This document shows positions 34,934 through 43,548 of a DNA stretch of 64,000 bases, in pieces. The notes beneath the pieces are model-generated. The model had not been told where the DNA came from and did no database searches. It worked only from the letters and a program-made list of their open reading frames with translations. Where the stretch lies: NCBI RefSeq assembly GCF_014212175.1, contig NZ_JACJVR010000050.1, positions 1-64,000 of the forward strand, read 5' to 3'. Numbering within the stretch: position 1 is the first letter of the stretch; every line of letters starts with the position of its first letter. This stretch comes from Cohnella xylanilytica (GTDB lineage: Bacteria > Bacillota > Bacilli > Paenibacillales > Paenibacillaceae). The position numbers were made by a program, and so were the translations under genes.

Positions 34934-35989
34934 TTGGGGATCCTTGAGGAACTTAAGTATAAGAAGCTAGTTGTGTTTGGGACAGGAAGCTATCAGAGGT
35001 TCTTCGATAGCATTGCAAGAAACTACTTGGAATATTCTTATTATGTGGATAACGATAAAGAAAAACAAGGGAAAATGTATAGTGGAAAAGTAGTAGCTCC
35101 TCCCACAAATTTAATAGGGGAGAATAAAAGCAAAGTGTTAATTATTATAGCTTCTAGTTTCTTTACAGAAATATCACTACAATTAAAAAGGATGGGTTTT
35201 ATAGAACATTTGCATTTTAAAAGTGCAAGTGAAGTGTTACTCTCCCTATACATAGAAAAAAGAAATGAACTTGACTATTTTTATCGTAAGTCCATTATGG
35301 ATTTTTATTTGCTTGATGATGACATGGAAGATAATTTTATTCCTATGGTCGGTAAAACGGTACCATACTCACTTACTTTAACAAATGCAAAATATAATTT
35401 GTATAAATCAGTAGAGTATATTGTGAAAAATAATCTTCCCGGTGATTTTGTTGAATGTGGCGTTTGGCATGGAGGCAGTGCTATGATTATGGCTTTGTCG
35501 CTTATAGAATTTGGCGATACATCTAGAAGAATCTATCTTTATGACACTTATGATGAAATGCCTGACCCAACGGAGAAAGATGTATCTTGGAATGGGACGA
35601 GTTTATTTAGGGATGACTGGAATGAATTGGGTGAAGTGGATTTCAAGAAAAATTATTCCACAGAAGACAACGTCTTACAACAGTTATATAGCACAGGTTA
35701 CCCAAGAGATAAAATAATAACAGTAAAGGGGAAAGTAGAAGAGACAATTCCGCAAACTGTACCTGGAAATATTGCGCTCCTTAGACTAGATACTGATTGG
35801 TATGTGCCAACCTACCATCAGTTCGTTCATTTGTATCCGCTACTAGTTCAAAAGGGAGTTCTTATTGTTGATGATTATGGAGTTCTAAGAGGTGCACGAG
35901 AAGCTACAGATCAGTACTTTGAAGAAAACAATATAAATATTTTGATGACAAAAGTAAATATGTCTGTTCGATTTGCGATAAAGATTTAA
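34934..35989 (+). CDS. TylF/MycF-type O-methyltransferase with N-terminal Rossmann module
   Basis: 351 residues. Module at about 5-100 (KKLVVFGTGSYQRFFDSIA, YYVDNDKEKQGKMYSGKVV, LIIIASSFFTEISLQLKRMG). The rest is macrocin-O-methyltransferase-like (TylF): GDFVECGVWHGGSAMIMAL, IYLYDTYDEMPDPTEKDV, ALLRLDTDWYVPTYHQ with metal-binding acidic residues, and LIVDDYG. TylF enzymes methylate deoxysugar hydroxyls. TTG 34934 after AGAGGTG is preferred; the frame continues upstream to an ATG at 34877 inside the FkbM gene. A terminator follows. Confidence 0.86.
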   Translation: MGILEELKYKKLVVFGTGSYQRFFDSIARNYLEYSYYVDNDKEKQGKMYSGKVVAPPTNLIGENKSKVLIIIASSFFTEISLQLKRMGFIEHLHFKSASEVLLSLYIEKRNELDYFYRKSIMDFYLLDDDMEDNFIPMVGKTVPYSLTLTNAKYNLYKSVEYIVKNNLPGDFVECGVWHGGSAMIMALSLIEFGDTSRRIYLYDTYDEMPDPTEKDVSWNGTSLFRDDWNELGEVDFKKNYSTEDNVLQQLYSTGYPRDKIITVKGKVEETIPQTVPGNIALLRLDTDWYVPTYHQFVHLYPLLVQKGVLIVDDYGVLRGAREATDQYFEENNINILMTKVNMSVRFAIKI

Positions 35990-36003
35990 ATTCAAATAAT
36001 TTG

Positions 36004-36030
36004 AAAAAGGGGGGGACCCCCTTTATTTAT
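36004..36030 (+). terminator. Terminator after tylF-like gene
   Basis: AAAGGGGG (36006-36013) and CCCCCTTT (36017-36024) with a 3-base loop, then ATTTATTTC. It ends the rmlA-to-tylF transcript. The next 65 bases show no convincing promoter for the acyltransferase gene. Confidence 0.8.
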
Positions 36031-36095
36031 TTCTGAAGCTAATCGCGTTTAAATATAGGACGAGTAGTTTTTAATATATTTTGGAGGAATGATCG

Positions 36096-37052
36096 GTGTT
36101 AAATGAGGTTCTAGATACAATATCAGATCATCATACTCTATTTGAAAATAAGAAAATAGTAATTTTTGGTACAGGTAGAGCTGGGAAAAACGTATTTGCT
36201 GCTCTACGGTTATTATATTTCGAAATAAATTATTTTGTGGATAACGATCAGACTAAACAGGGCACAGTACTCTTTGGAACAAGAGTTGAAAGTCCTACTA
36301 AACTCGTAGAAGAAGATAAGAGTAATGTAATCATTGTTATAGCGAGTATGTACTATTATGAAATATCTAAGCAATTGACCGATTTGGGATATGTTGAAAA
36401 GGAGAATTATTTTTCTCTAATCAGAAAAAACGATTTAAAGCCTAACGAATCGACTCGGAATAATAGAATAATAAATGGTATCTCAATTGGAAAGTATAGC
36501 TATGGTGTTGAAAAACATTGTTTTCAGGGGTCGTTACTACAAAGTGTAGGAGCTTTTTGTTCAATTAATGAAAATGTGTTAATAGGTATGATAAACCATC
36601 CACACTCACTAATAAGTACACACCCATTTTTGTATAAGAACAAAAACATACTCGGAGGACATGAAAATGTTCCACTGGGCCTGTTAGATGAATATGGGGT
36701 GGAATTTGTTGATGAAGTAAGCAATTCGAAAAATGGCCGGATTTATATAGGGAATGACGTTTTAATAAGTGCAGGAGTGATAATTCTCCCCGGTGTGACT
36801 ATTGGAAATGGAGCAATTATTGCTGCTGGTGCTGTTGTTAATAAAGATGTTCCTGATTATGCAGTTGTAGCCGGAGTTCCAGCCAAGTTAATTAAGTATC
36901 GTTTTAGTTCGGAGGAGATAGAAATTTTAAATAGAGTAAAATGGTGGGACTGGAGTGATGGGAAAATAGCAGAGCGAGCTCCCTATCTTAAATCCCCACG
37001 ATTGTTTTTTTCTAAATTCTCTGTGGATTCACAAGAATGGGAGCATGTTTGA
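36096..37052 (+). CDS. Hexapeptide-repeat acyltransferase with N-terminal Rossmann module
   Basis: 318 residues. The N-terminal module ([59 protein letters not shown]) is followed from about 130 by a left-handed beta-helix acyltransferase: [33 protein letters not shown] with a catalytic-type His, [40 protein letters not shown] and [10 protein letters not shown]. Likely O- or N-acetylates a sugar. GTG 36096 follows TTGGAGGAATG. PglD-type enzymes show the same order of a Rossmann domain and a beta-helix. Confidence 0.85.
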   Translation: MLNEVLDTISDHHTLFENKKIVIFGTGRAGKNVFAALRLLYFEINYFVDNDQTKQGTVLFGTRVESPTKLVEEDKSNVIIVIASMYYYEISKQLTDLGYVEKENYFSLIRKNDLKPNESTRNNRIINGISIGKYSYGVEKHCFQGSLLQSVGAFCSINENVLIGMINHPHSLISTHPFLYKNKNILGGHENVPLGLLDEYGVEFVDEVSNSKNGRIYIGNDVLISAGVIILPGVTIGNGAIIAAGAVVNKDVPDYAVVAGVPAKLIKYRFSSEEIEILNRVKWWDWSDGKIAERAPYLKSPRLFFSKFSVDSQEWEHV

Positions 37053-37176
37053 TCATGTTTAGAAGACAATATATTACATGTTAAATCCTTTTGGGTAGGT
37101 AAAAGCAATTATTATTCTTTAACCTATAAGAAGTGCTGTAAATAATAGCTAAATGTTGGAAGGGAATTGATGGACT

Positions 37177-38424
37177 ATGACGACCGGCCAACAGGCTTTA
37201 ATGCCCGAATACATGCGCGATTTCAAATGCATTGGAGCAGCTTGCGAGGATACTTGCTGTGCAGGCTGGAGAGTGAGTGTCGATCGGCAGACTTTGGAGA
37301 AGTACAAGAAGGTCTCGCATTCCGGATTACGCAAGAAGTTTAAATCCGAGATTACGATCAATCCGGCCAACGAGAGAACGCCAGACCATTTTGCCAGAAT
37401 GAATATCAACCAAGCAACGGGTAATTGCGGATTTTTAACCGATGGAATGTGTTCGATCCAGGCTGCGTTGGGAGAAGATTATTTATCTGAAACATGCGCG
37501 ACTTATCCGCGGGTTGTTAACATGGTGAACGGTGTTCAGGAAGTTTCCACCGAATTGTCCTGCCCGGAAGCGGCTAGAGTCGCTTTGTTGAACCCTGCCG
37601 GAATCCAATTTTCCTATGAACCAAAGTTGACCTGGCGTAACCTCCAAATCAGTTCGAAGTTCGCTACTCAAAATACGACAAACCCGTTGGCCAATTCGTT
37701 CTGGGAGATCCGCATTGCGGCCATTCGGATTATGCAGGACCGCCGTTATCGGCTAGAGCACCGCTTTATGAAGCTGGCCGTTCTGGCGGATCAAATTGAA
37801 GAGTTAAGGGCTCATAAACAAGAACGTAGCATCTCCGGCTTCATCGAGAATTTTCTGGCTGAGTTGGAACAAGGAAGCGAACTGAATCAAGAAGCTGTTT
37901 TTCCGGCTGATCCTGAGTTTCAGTTAAAGCTCCTTAACAGGATCCTTCTGAGCATTCTGGAGAAGAAGCTTTGGAATAATCGCAGATATGGTGAATGTTT
38001 GAGTGATTACCTTGCTGGCATGCAAGAGGATAATGGTCAAAATATCGTCGAACTCACTCCATATTTCGAGAATATTAAAGAACGGTACTATAAACCTTTT
38101 ATCGAAGAGTACGAATACATATTCGAGAATTATATCGTGAACTATATATATTCTACGGCCTTCCCATTAACCAACAACCGAAGTTTCTTTGAAAATACGT
38201 GTTACCTCGGAATTATCTATTCGCTGCTTCGGACGCAGCTTATCGGAATGTCCGCCCATCATGGCGGCATTAGCGTTGATCTTGTCGTGAAGCTGATCCA
38301 ATCGTTCACCAAAAATTTCGAACATATGCAAGGCTTCCGACAGATGGTTCTCGATATTTGCGAGGAAGAACAAGTGAACGCCTTAGGTCCGCTGTCCCTG
38401 GTCGTGATGGTACATTCTTCATGA
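37177..38424 (+). CDS. fliB: FliB, flagellin lysine N-methylase
   Basis: 415 residues. FliB enzymes methylate surface lysines of flagellin. The N-terminal cysteine cluster FKCIGAACEDTCCAGWRVSVD and the later CGFLTDGMCSIQAALGEDYLSETCATYPR (shown in part) are the conserved metal/cluster-binding cysteines. The rest is helical with LTPYFENIKERYYKPFIEEYEYIFENYIVNYI (split) typical of the family. Base composition returns to that of the host here. ATG 37177 is the in-frame start; the Shine-Dalgarno GGAAGGG is somewhat distant. Its stop overlaps pseG (ATGA). Confidence 0.9.
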   Translation: MTTGQQALMPEYMRDFKCIGAACEDTCCAGWRVSVDRQTLEKYKKVSHSGLRKKFKSEITINPANERTPDHFARMNINQATGNCGFLTDGMCSIQAALGEDYLSETCATYPRVVNMVNGVQEVSTELSCPEAARVALLNPAGIQFSYEPKLTWRNLQISSKFATQNTTNPLANSFWEIRIAAIRIMQDRRYRLEHRFMKLAVLADQIEELRAHKQERSISGFIENFLAELEQGSELNQEAVFPADPEFQLKLLNRILLSILEKKLWNNRRYGECLSDYLAGMQEDNGQNIVELTPYFENIKERYYKPFIEEYEYIFENYIVNYIYSTAFPLTNNRSFFENTCYLGIIYSLLRTQLIGMSAHHGGISVDLVVKLIQSFTKNFEHMQGFRQMVLDICEEEQVNALGPLSLVVMVHSS

Positions 38425-39506
38425 ATACGGCATACATGCGGACGGATGCGTCAACTTTGATCGGTACGGGACACGTGATGCGCTGTCTGACTCTGGCCGA
38501 TAGCCTTCGCGAGCACGGCGTTGATTCTATCTTCGTCTGCAGGAGGCTTTCGGGTCACCTTGGCGAATATATTCGAACCAAGGGTTATTCTGTCGAATGG
38601 ATCGAGTCGAAGAATGACCAATTTCGTCCAGAGGAAGACGCGATATCCACGAAGGCGATTTTGGAAAAAGCGGCCCAACCGGTCGACTGGCTCATTGTCG
38701 ACCATTATGGAATCGACCGCATGTGGGAAGCTAAGGTGGGGCCATTGGCTGGTAGACTTCTCGTTATCGACGATCTCGCCAACCGCCCGCACAAGTGTGA
38801 CATCCTCGTCGACCAGAACGCCTACGATCGAATGGAGACGCGATACGTCGAGCTGGTTCCGCCCGGTTGCGTGCAACTGCTAGGTCCCCGCTGTTTGCTG
38901 CTTCGCCCGACCTTCTACGAAGCGAGAAGGTCTCTGAGAATGAGAGACGGCATCGTGAAAAAATTGCTTGTCTTCTTCGGCGGAAGCGACCCGACGAACG
39001 AGACGGCCAAGGCGCTCCGGGCGTTGGCTCAGTGGCCCGGCGGTGCCCCTCCTTTTCATACGGAAGTGGTCGTCGGTTCCTCGAATCCGTTCCGGCAAGA
39101 GATCGCCTCGCTGTGCGCCCGGATCCCCCATACGATGCTGCACGTTCAGGCGGAGAATATGGCGGAGCTCATCTCGCAAGCCGACTACGCGCTCGGAGCG
39201 GGGGGAGTCGCCATGTGGGAGCGTTGTTACTTGGGACTGCCGTCGGCCGTTACGGTGGTGGCGGACAACCAAGCGGCTAGCGTGCGATACGCTGCACAGC
39301 AGGGCGCCGTGACTTTTACGGGAAACGGCGCTGACTCGAACGAGACGGTCTACGCTGAAGCGATCAGCCGAGCTTTGGAGTCGCCGCAGGCTCTAACTGA
39401 AATGACGCATAAGGCGTTTAATCTGACCGCGAGCGATCCTCTAAGAATGGAAAGTCCGATCATAGCGACCATGATGCAGATGATGAACGAAGATACAACT
39501 AGCTAG
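38421..39506 (+). CDS. pseG: PseG, UDP-2,4-diacetamido-trideoxy-altropyranose hydrolase
   Basis: Removes UDP from the bis-acetamido sugar before PseI acts. 361 residues of the MurG-like GT-B fold: MRTDASTLIGTGHVMRCLTL with the catalytic H (IGTGHVMRC), WLIVDHYGIDRMWE, LLVIDDLANRPHKCDILVDQN, LLVFFGGSDPTNETAKAL, and ADYALGAGGVAMWERCYLGL. ATG 38421 overlaps fliB by four bases; the longer frame to 38358 lies inside fliB. No GNAT (PseH) domain is fused at its C-terminus. Confidence 0.92.
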   Translation: MNTAYMRTDASTLIGTGHVMRCLTLADSLREHGVDSIFVCRRLSGHLGEYIRTKGYSVEWIESKNDQFRPEEDAISTKAILEKAAQPVDWLIVDHYGIDRMWEAKVGPLAGRLLVIDDLANRPHKCDILVDQNAYDRMETRYVELVPPGCVQLLGPRCLLLRPTFYEARRSLRMRDGIVKKLLVFFGGSDPTNETAKALRALAQWPGGAPPFHTEVVVGSSNPFRQEIASLCARIPHTMLHVQAENMAELISQADYALGAGGVAMWERCYLGLPSAVTVVADNQAASVRYAAQQGAVTFTGNGADSNETVYAEAISRALESPQALTEMTHKAFNLTASDPLRMESPIIATMMQMMNEDTTS

Positions 39507-39519
39507 GAGAGTGTACGAC

Positions 39520-40467
39520 TTGAATATCCTGCTCACCGGCGGGGCCGGTTTTATCGGGAGATGGGTGGCCAAGCGGCTGCTCGACGACGGGCATTCCGTC
39601 TGGATTCTGGACGATCTGTCTAATGGCAGGGAAGCGAATATCGCGGAATTCCGGAACCATTCAGGCCTCAAGGAATTCATCCGCGGATCAATATTGGATG
39701 AGCCCTTGCTAACGGAATTGTTCGACCGGTACGCCTTCGATATCTGCTACCACCTCGGAGCCTCGATTAACGTCCAGGACTCGATCGACGATCCCCGCAC
39801 CACGTTCAACAACGACACCGCGGGTACCTTCTACATCCTGGAACAATGCCGCAAGCATAACGTGAAGGTCGTTTTCATGAGTACCTGCATGGTTTATGAC
39901 CGATGCACGGACGAGACGGGCATTACGGAAGAACATCCGGTGAAGCCGGCCTCCCCGTATGCGGGAGCGAAGATCGGTGCCGAGAATATGGTTCTCTCCT
40001 ATTTCCACGCCTATGGACTGCCGACGGTCGTCATTCGCCCGTTCAATACATACGGTCCCTATCAGAAAACGGGGGGAGAAGGCGGCGTCGTCGCTATCTT
40101 CATCAAGAACGAACTCGATGGCAAGATATTGTCGATTTATGGCGAAGGCACGCAGACCCGGGATCTCTTGTATGTGGAGGATTGTGCGCGGTTTGTAGTC
40201 GAAGCGGGATATTCGGAGCAGGTGAATGGACAAATCGTAAACGCGGGCTTAGGGCGGGACATCTCGATTAATGACTTGGCGCTGCTTATTGCAGGGGATC
40301 GTGACCGGATTCGGCACGTCGAGCACATCCATCCGCAGAGTGAGATTCAGAAGCTGCTCTGCAACTCCGCCAAGGCCAAGCGTCTTCTCGGTTGGGAGCC
40401 CCGGGTGTCTCTGGAGGAGGGGATCCGACGGACAAGGGAATGGATCTCATCGGGAGGACTCGGTTAA
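39520..40467 (+). CDS. Extended SDR, candidate second dehydratase of the Pse pathway
   Basis: 315 residues: [19 protein letters not shown] (NAD loop), WILDDLSNGREANI, YHLGASINVQDSIDDP, FMSTCMVYD, YAGAKIGAE (Y-x-x-x-K), RPFNTYGPYQK and RDLLYVEDCARFV. It belongs to UDP-glucose-epimerase-like SDRs. Between pseG and pseC, it may be the Pen-type UDP-GlcNAc dehydratase acting with the SDR at 15648, as in B. thuringiensis; a C4 epimerase is the alternative. GTG 39511 lies one base after AGGAG, so TTG 39520, ten bases away, is the more likely start. Confidence 0.78.
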   Translation: MNILLTGGAGFIGRWVAKRLLDDGHSVWILDDLSNGREANIAEFRNHSGLKEFIRGSILDEPLLTELFDRYAFDICYHLGASINVQDSIDDPRTTFNNDTAGTFYILEQCRKHNVKVVFMSTCMVYDRCTDETGITEEHPVKPASPYAGAKIGAENMVLSYFHAYGLPTVVIRPFNTYGPYQKTGGEGGVVAIFIKNELDGKILSIYGEGTQTRDLLYVEDCARFVVEAGYSEQVNGQIVNAGLGRDISINDLALLIAGDRDRIRHVEHIHPQSEIQKLLCNSAKAKRLLGWEPRVSLEEGIRRTREWISSGGLG

Positions 40468-41657
40468 TGGACAACTTCGATCCGAAGAATCCGATCCGTA
40501 CCTCTATGCTCCCGTACGGCAGCCAATGGCTGGACGACGAAGATCGCGAAGCGGTCATGAAGGTGCTGCGCGGTGACTTCATCACGCAAGGTCCCGCTAT
40601 CGCTGCCTTCGAGCAGGCGATCGCAGAGCACGTGGGCGCCCGGTACGCAGTCGCCTTCTCGAACGGCACGGCCGCCCTGCATGGCGCCTGCTTCGCGGCT
40701 GGCATCGGACCGGGCGACGAGGTCATCACCTCGCCCATCACTTTCCTGGCCAGCAGCAACTGCGTGCTGTACCAGGGCGGCAAGCCGGTTTTCGCCGACA
40801 TCGACCCTCATACCTACAACATCGATCCGGACCGGGTGGAGGAGCGGATTACATCAAGGACGCGGGCGATCATACCCGTCGATTTCACCGGCCAGCCGGC
40901 CGAGATGGACCGGATCATGGCTCTGGCGGAGAAACACAACCTTGTCGTCATCGAGGACGCCGCCCACTCTCTTGGGGCTTCTTACAAGGGACGTAAAGTA
41001 GGTTCCATTGCCCACATGACCATGTTCAGCTTCCACCCGGTCAAGCATATCACGACCGGCGAGGGCGGCATGATCGTAACGGACGACGAGGAATATTACC
41101 GCAAACTTCTGCTTTTCCGCAATCACGGCATGACCCGCAATCCGGAGGAGCTCGAACGGAATGATGGCCCCTGGTACTACGAGATGCACGCGCTTGGTTT
41201 CAACTATCGGATGACCGACCTTCAGGCCGCTCTGGGCTCTTCGCAGCTTCGCAAGCTGGATCGATTCGTCCAACAGAGGCGGGACATTGCGCGAACGTAT
41301 AATGAAGCCTTTGAAGGGATTCCGGGTCTCGTCATGCCGAAGCAGCATCCAGACGCCGATTCAAGTTGGCATCTTTATGTACTTCGATGGGAGACCGAGA
41401 ACTTCCGCGCTACTCGCCGGGAGATCTTCGAGGGTCTACGGGCTCAGAATATCGGCGTCAACGTTCACTACATCCCGGTTTACAGACAGCCTTATTACAA
41501 GGGGCTGGGCTACTCGGCGGAAGGCTGTCCGAATGCGGAGCAGTATTACGAGACGGCGATCTCGCTGCCGATTTTTCCTCGAATGACGGCGGATGACGTG
41601 AGAGATGTCATTCAAGCGGTCACCCAAACAACAAAACAGCTGCGCGAGAGAGGATAA
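40467..41657 (+). CDS. pseC: PseC, UDP-4-amino-4,6-dideoxy-L-AltNAc transaminase
   Basis: DegT-family PLP aminotransferase, 396 residues. PseC-like start LPYGSQWLDDEDREAVMKVL and DFITQGPAIAAFEQAIAEHV, VITSPITFLASSNCVLYQGG, IDPHTYNIDP, VIEDAAHSLGASYKGRKVGS, PLP lysine K193 in FSFHPVKHITTGEGG, and NHGMTR. It aminates C4 in the pseudaminate route. ATG overlaps the SDR stop (TAATG) with GGGAGG upstream. Distinct from the dTDP-sugar transaminase at 27999. Confidence 0.93.
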   Translation: MDNFDPKNPIRTSMLPYGSQWLDDEDREAVMKVLRGDFITQGPAIAAFEQAIAEHVGARYAVAFSNGTAALHGACFAAGIGPGDEVITSPITFLASSNCVLYQGGKPVFADIDPHTYNIDPDRVEERITSRTRAIIPVDFTGQPAEMDRIMALAEKHNLVVIEDAAHSLGASYKGRKVGSIAHMTMFSFHPVKHITTGEGGMIVTDDEEYYRKLLLFRNHGMTRNPEELERNDGPWYYEMHALGFNYRMTDLQAALGSSQLRKLDRFVQQRRDIARTYNEAFEGIPGLVMPKQHPDADSSWHLYVLRWETENFRATRREIFEGLRAQNIGVNVHYIPVYRQPYYKGLGYSAEGCPNAEQYYETAISLPIFPRMTADDVRDVIQAVTQTTKQLRERG

Positions 41658-41663
41658 TCAGAT

Positions 41664-42929
41664 ATGCTCCTACAGCAAGCCCAATTCATTCAAAACATGG
41701 ATCTACGGATTCTGTACCTCCAAGACGTGCTGTCCAATTTCCGCGACAACGAAGTGGCCATTTACGAAGCGGGTGTTCATACCGGATGGCTTCTGAAGAT
41801 GCTGGAATCAGAGAGGAATAAGTTCTCGATGATCCTGGATCATGATCCCGATGTGATCGGTACGACGCAGTTCGGCCTGCCTGTGCATACTCTTGAGGAC
41901 GCGCTACATCGCGGCATCAAGGCGATCATTATTTCTTCGACGAATGAAGCGTTAATTTATCACCACATTAAGCTTGTAGCCGAGCTGGGAGTGATGGTTA
42001 TCCGTCTCTATTCGGGAGAAGCCCAAGAGATTGGAGAGATCCTGAAGCTTAACCGTCTTCATAACTTGGTGGATGACCATAACATTTATCAATTCGTCGA
42101 CCGAAGAAAGAACAGCAAGAAGGTGCTGGTCATTCTGGCGGGATACAAATCCTATCTATGGCCATATACCTTGGAGAGGGTCGCCCGCTATGCCCCATCC
42201 GACTTGGATATCTGCCTATGCTCCTCGGGAATTTATTCTGCAGAACTGGACAAGATGGCGGAGAATCGGCAATGGTCTTATCTTCATACGACGGTTAACG
42301 AAGTAGCGCTTATTCAGAATATTGCGATCCTCAACCACCCGGAAGCAGAGTGGATTTATAAATTGGATGAGGACATTTTCATCACGGAAAACTATTTTAA
42401 TAAGTTGCTGGACGGTTACCTGCACATCCAAGAGGAAGGGCTTTACGACCCGGGCTTCGTCGCTCCTCTTCTGAACGTCAACGGCTATTCCCACGTCGAG
42501 TTCCTGAAGATTATCGGCAAGGGCGCCGAATACAAAGAACGGTTCGGCGAATTCAAACACGCGGCGAATCGGATCAAATGCCACCACGACGGACAGGCGG
42601 CCAAATGGATCTGGGAACAGAGCCTCCCGTTGGACAAAGTATCGAACGAGGTCTCGGCTAACGGGTTCTCCTATACGGTCATCCCACACCGGTTCAGTAT
42701 CGGGGCTATTCTGCTTCGCAGGGAATTATGGTCGAATCTTGGAGGCTTCAAGATGGCTCCTCGGGAGGGCGTGATGGGTCTCGATGAAGAGGATCTCTGT
42801 CACAAATGCGTCGAGCAATCCAAGGTGATGTGCTCCATCCAGAACATTCTTTGCGGCCATTTCTCCTTCTATCCTCAAGAAGCGACCATGAAGGAGTTCT
42901 TGCTTAACAACGAAGAGTTGTTTAAATAA
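41664..42929 (+). CDS. Glycosyltransferase with N-terminal Rossmann module
   Basis: 421 residues. Residues 28-125 carry the locus-specific module (NEVAIYEAGVHTGWLLKML, FSMILDHDPDVIGTTQFG, AIIISSTNEALIYHHIKL). The remainder is GT-A-like with IYKLDEDIFITENYFNKLLD (DxD), FVAPLLNVNGYSHVEFL, and LRRELWSNLGGFKMAPREGVMGLDEEDLCHKC (split), a pattern of GT2-like enzymes reading an acceptor loop. Start is six bases after pseC. Last gene of the glycan locus. Donor unknown. Confidence 0.78.
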   Translation: MLLQQAQFIQNMDLRILYLQDVLSNFRDNEVAIYEAGVHTGWLLKMLESERNKFSMILDHDPDVIGTTQFGLPVHTLEDALHRGIKAIIISSTNEALIYHHIKLVAELGVMVIRLYSGEAQEIGEILKLNRLHNLVDDHNIYQFVDRRKNSKKVLVILAGYKSYLWPYTLERVARYAPSDLDICLCSSGIYSAELDKMAENRQWSYLHTTVNEVALIQNIAILNHPEAEWIYKLDEDIFITENYFNKLLDGYLHIQEEGLYDPGFVAPLLNVNGYSHVEFLKIIGKGAEYKERFGEFKHAANRIKCHHDGQAAKWIWEQSLPLDKVSNEVSANGFSYTVIPHRFSIGAILLRRELWSNLGGFKMAPREGVMGLDEEDLCHKCVEQSKVMCSIQNILCGHFSFYPQEATMKEFLLNNEELFK

Positions 42930-42938
42930 TCCCCTCAA

Positions 42939-42965
42939 TCCCGAGAAGACGAACTATCGGGAATT
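42939..42965 (+). terminator. Weak hairpin after glycan locus
   Basis: TCCCGA (42939-42944) and TCGGGA (42957-42962), 12-base loop, followed by ATTAATG. A weak end to the preceding operon. Confidence 0.35.
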
Positions 42966-43029
42966 AATGAATACCGCGTATTGTATTTAAGGATATTTAC
43001 CAACGTTGACACCGCTTACAAAAACCCCA

Positions 43030-43059
43030 TTGACACCAATCTTTACCGGATGGTATATT
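43030..43059 (+). promoter_or_regulatory. Promoter of csp
   Basis: TTGACA (43030-43035), 18 bases, TATATT (43054-43059) with an upstream TGG (extended -10). A second TTGACACC occurs 24 bases earlier (43006). Leader about 54 bases. Confidence 0.8.
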
Positions 43060-43119
43060 CGGGTTGTGGGCCAGGCCAAATCGCCTATGTCAATTGAAGA
43101 TGAAGGGAATGTTTAGCCA

Positions 43120-43317
43120 ATGCAAGGTAAAGTGAAATGGTTTAACGCAGAGAAGGGTTACGGCTTTATCGAGACGGAACAAGGCGGCGACGTGTTCGTT
43201 CACTTCTCCGCGATCCAAATGGACGGCTACAAGGCCCTTGAAGAAGGGCAAGCCGTTGAATTTGACATTGTGCAAGGCGCAAGAGGCCCGCAAGCAGCGA
43301 ACGTCGTTAAGGTGTAA
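43120..43317 (+). CDS. csp: Cold-shock protein
   Basis: 65-residue single-domain RNA chaperone. RNP1 KGYGFIE and RNP2 DVFVHFS are intact, preceded by [11 protein letters not shown]; ends [10 protein letters not shown]. It prevents secondary structure in mRNA, particularly in the cold. It has its own promoter and a strong terminator, so it is monocistronic. Shine-Dalgarno GAAGGGA is 11-12 bases from the ATG. Confidence 0.96.
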   Translation: MQGKVKWFNAEKGYGFIETEQGGDVFVHFSAIQMDGYKALEEGQAVEFDIVQGARGPQAANVVKV

Positions 43318-43388
43318 TCATTCGGCGCTTAAGGCGCCACATACGTATACAGCAACCCGGTTACCTGAAACGATTTGCCGGCCACCCA

Positions 43389-43414
43389 ACCTCGGAGCGA
43401 TCCGAGGTTTTCAT
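43389..43414 (+). terminator. csp terminator
   Basis: ACCTCGGA / TCCGAGGT with a GCGA tetraloop (43397-43400), followed by TTTCATTTG. A smaller hairpin GGCGC-TTAAG-GCGCC lies just after the csp stop (43324-43338). Confidence 0.85.
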
Positions 43415-43494
43415 TTGTCTGCAGCCCTGTTTCGACAGCGTTTGCACAATCTGAGCCAAGTTTTCAAAAAATTCAAAATTATTAACGGAATGTT

Positions 43495-43524
43495 TTGAAG
43501 CGGCTCCTCCCGATGTGGTATGAT
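43495..43524 (+). promoter_or_regulatory. Promoter of hpf
   Basis: TTGAAG (43495-43500), 18 bases, TATGAT (43519-43524) with TGG before it (extended -10). I looked for the sigma-B form known for B. subtilis hpf and did not find correct spacing. Confidence 0.6.
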
Positions 43525-43548
43525 GAAGGCAGCAAAGGAGGATTGCCT

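Noticed and set aside
37053..37176. Promoter or terminator before fliB
   Set aside because: The 124-base AT-rich gap has only weak -10-like sequences and no hairpin with a U-tract.
39511..39519. GTG 39511 as the SDR start
   Set aside because: The Shine-Dalgarno AGGAG ends only one base before it; TTG 39520 has proper spacing and starts at the NAD-binding strand.
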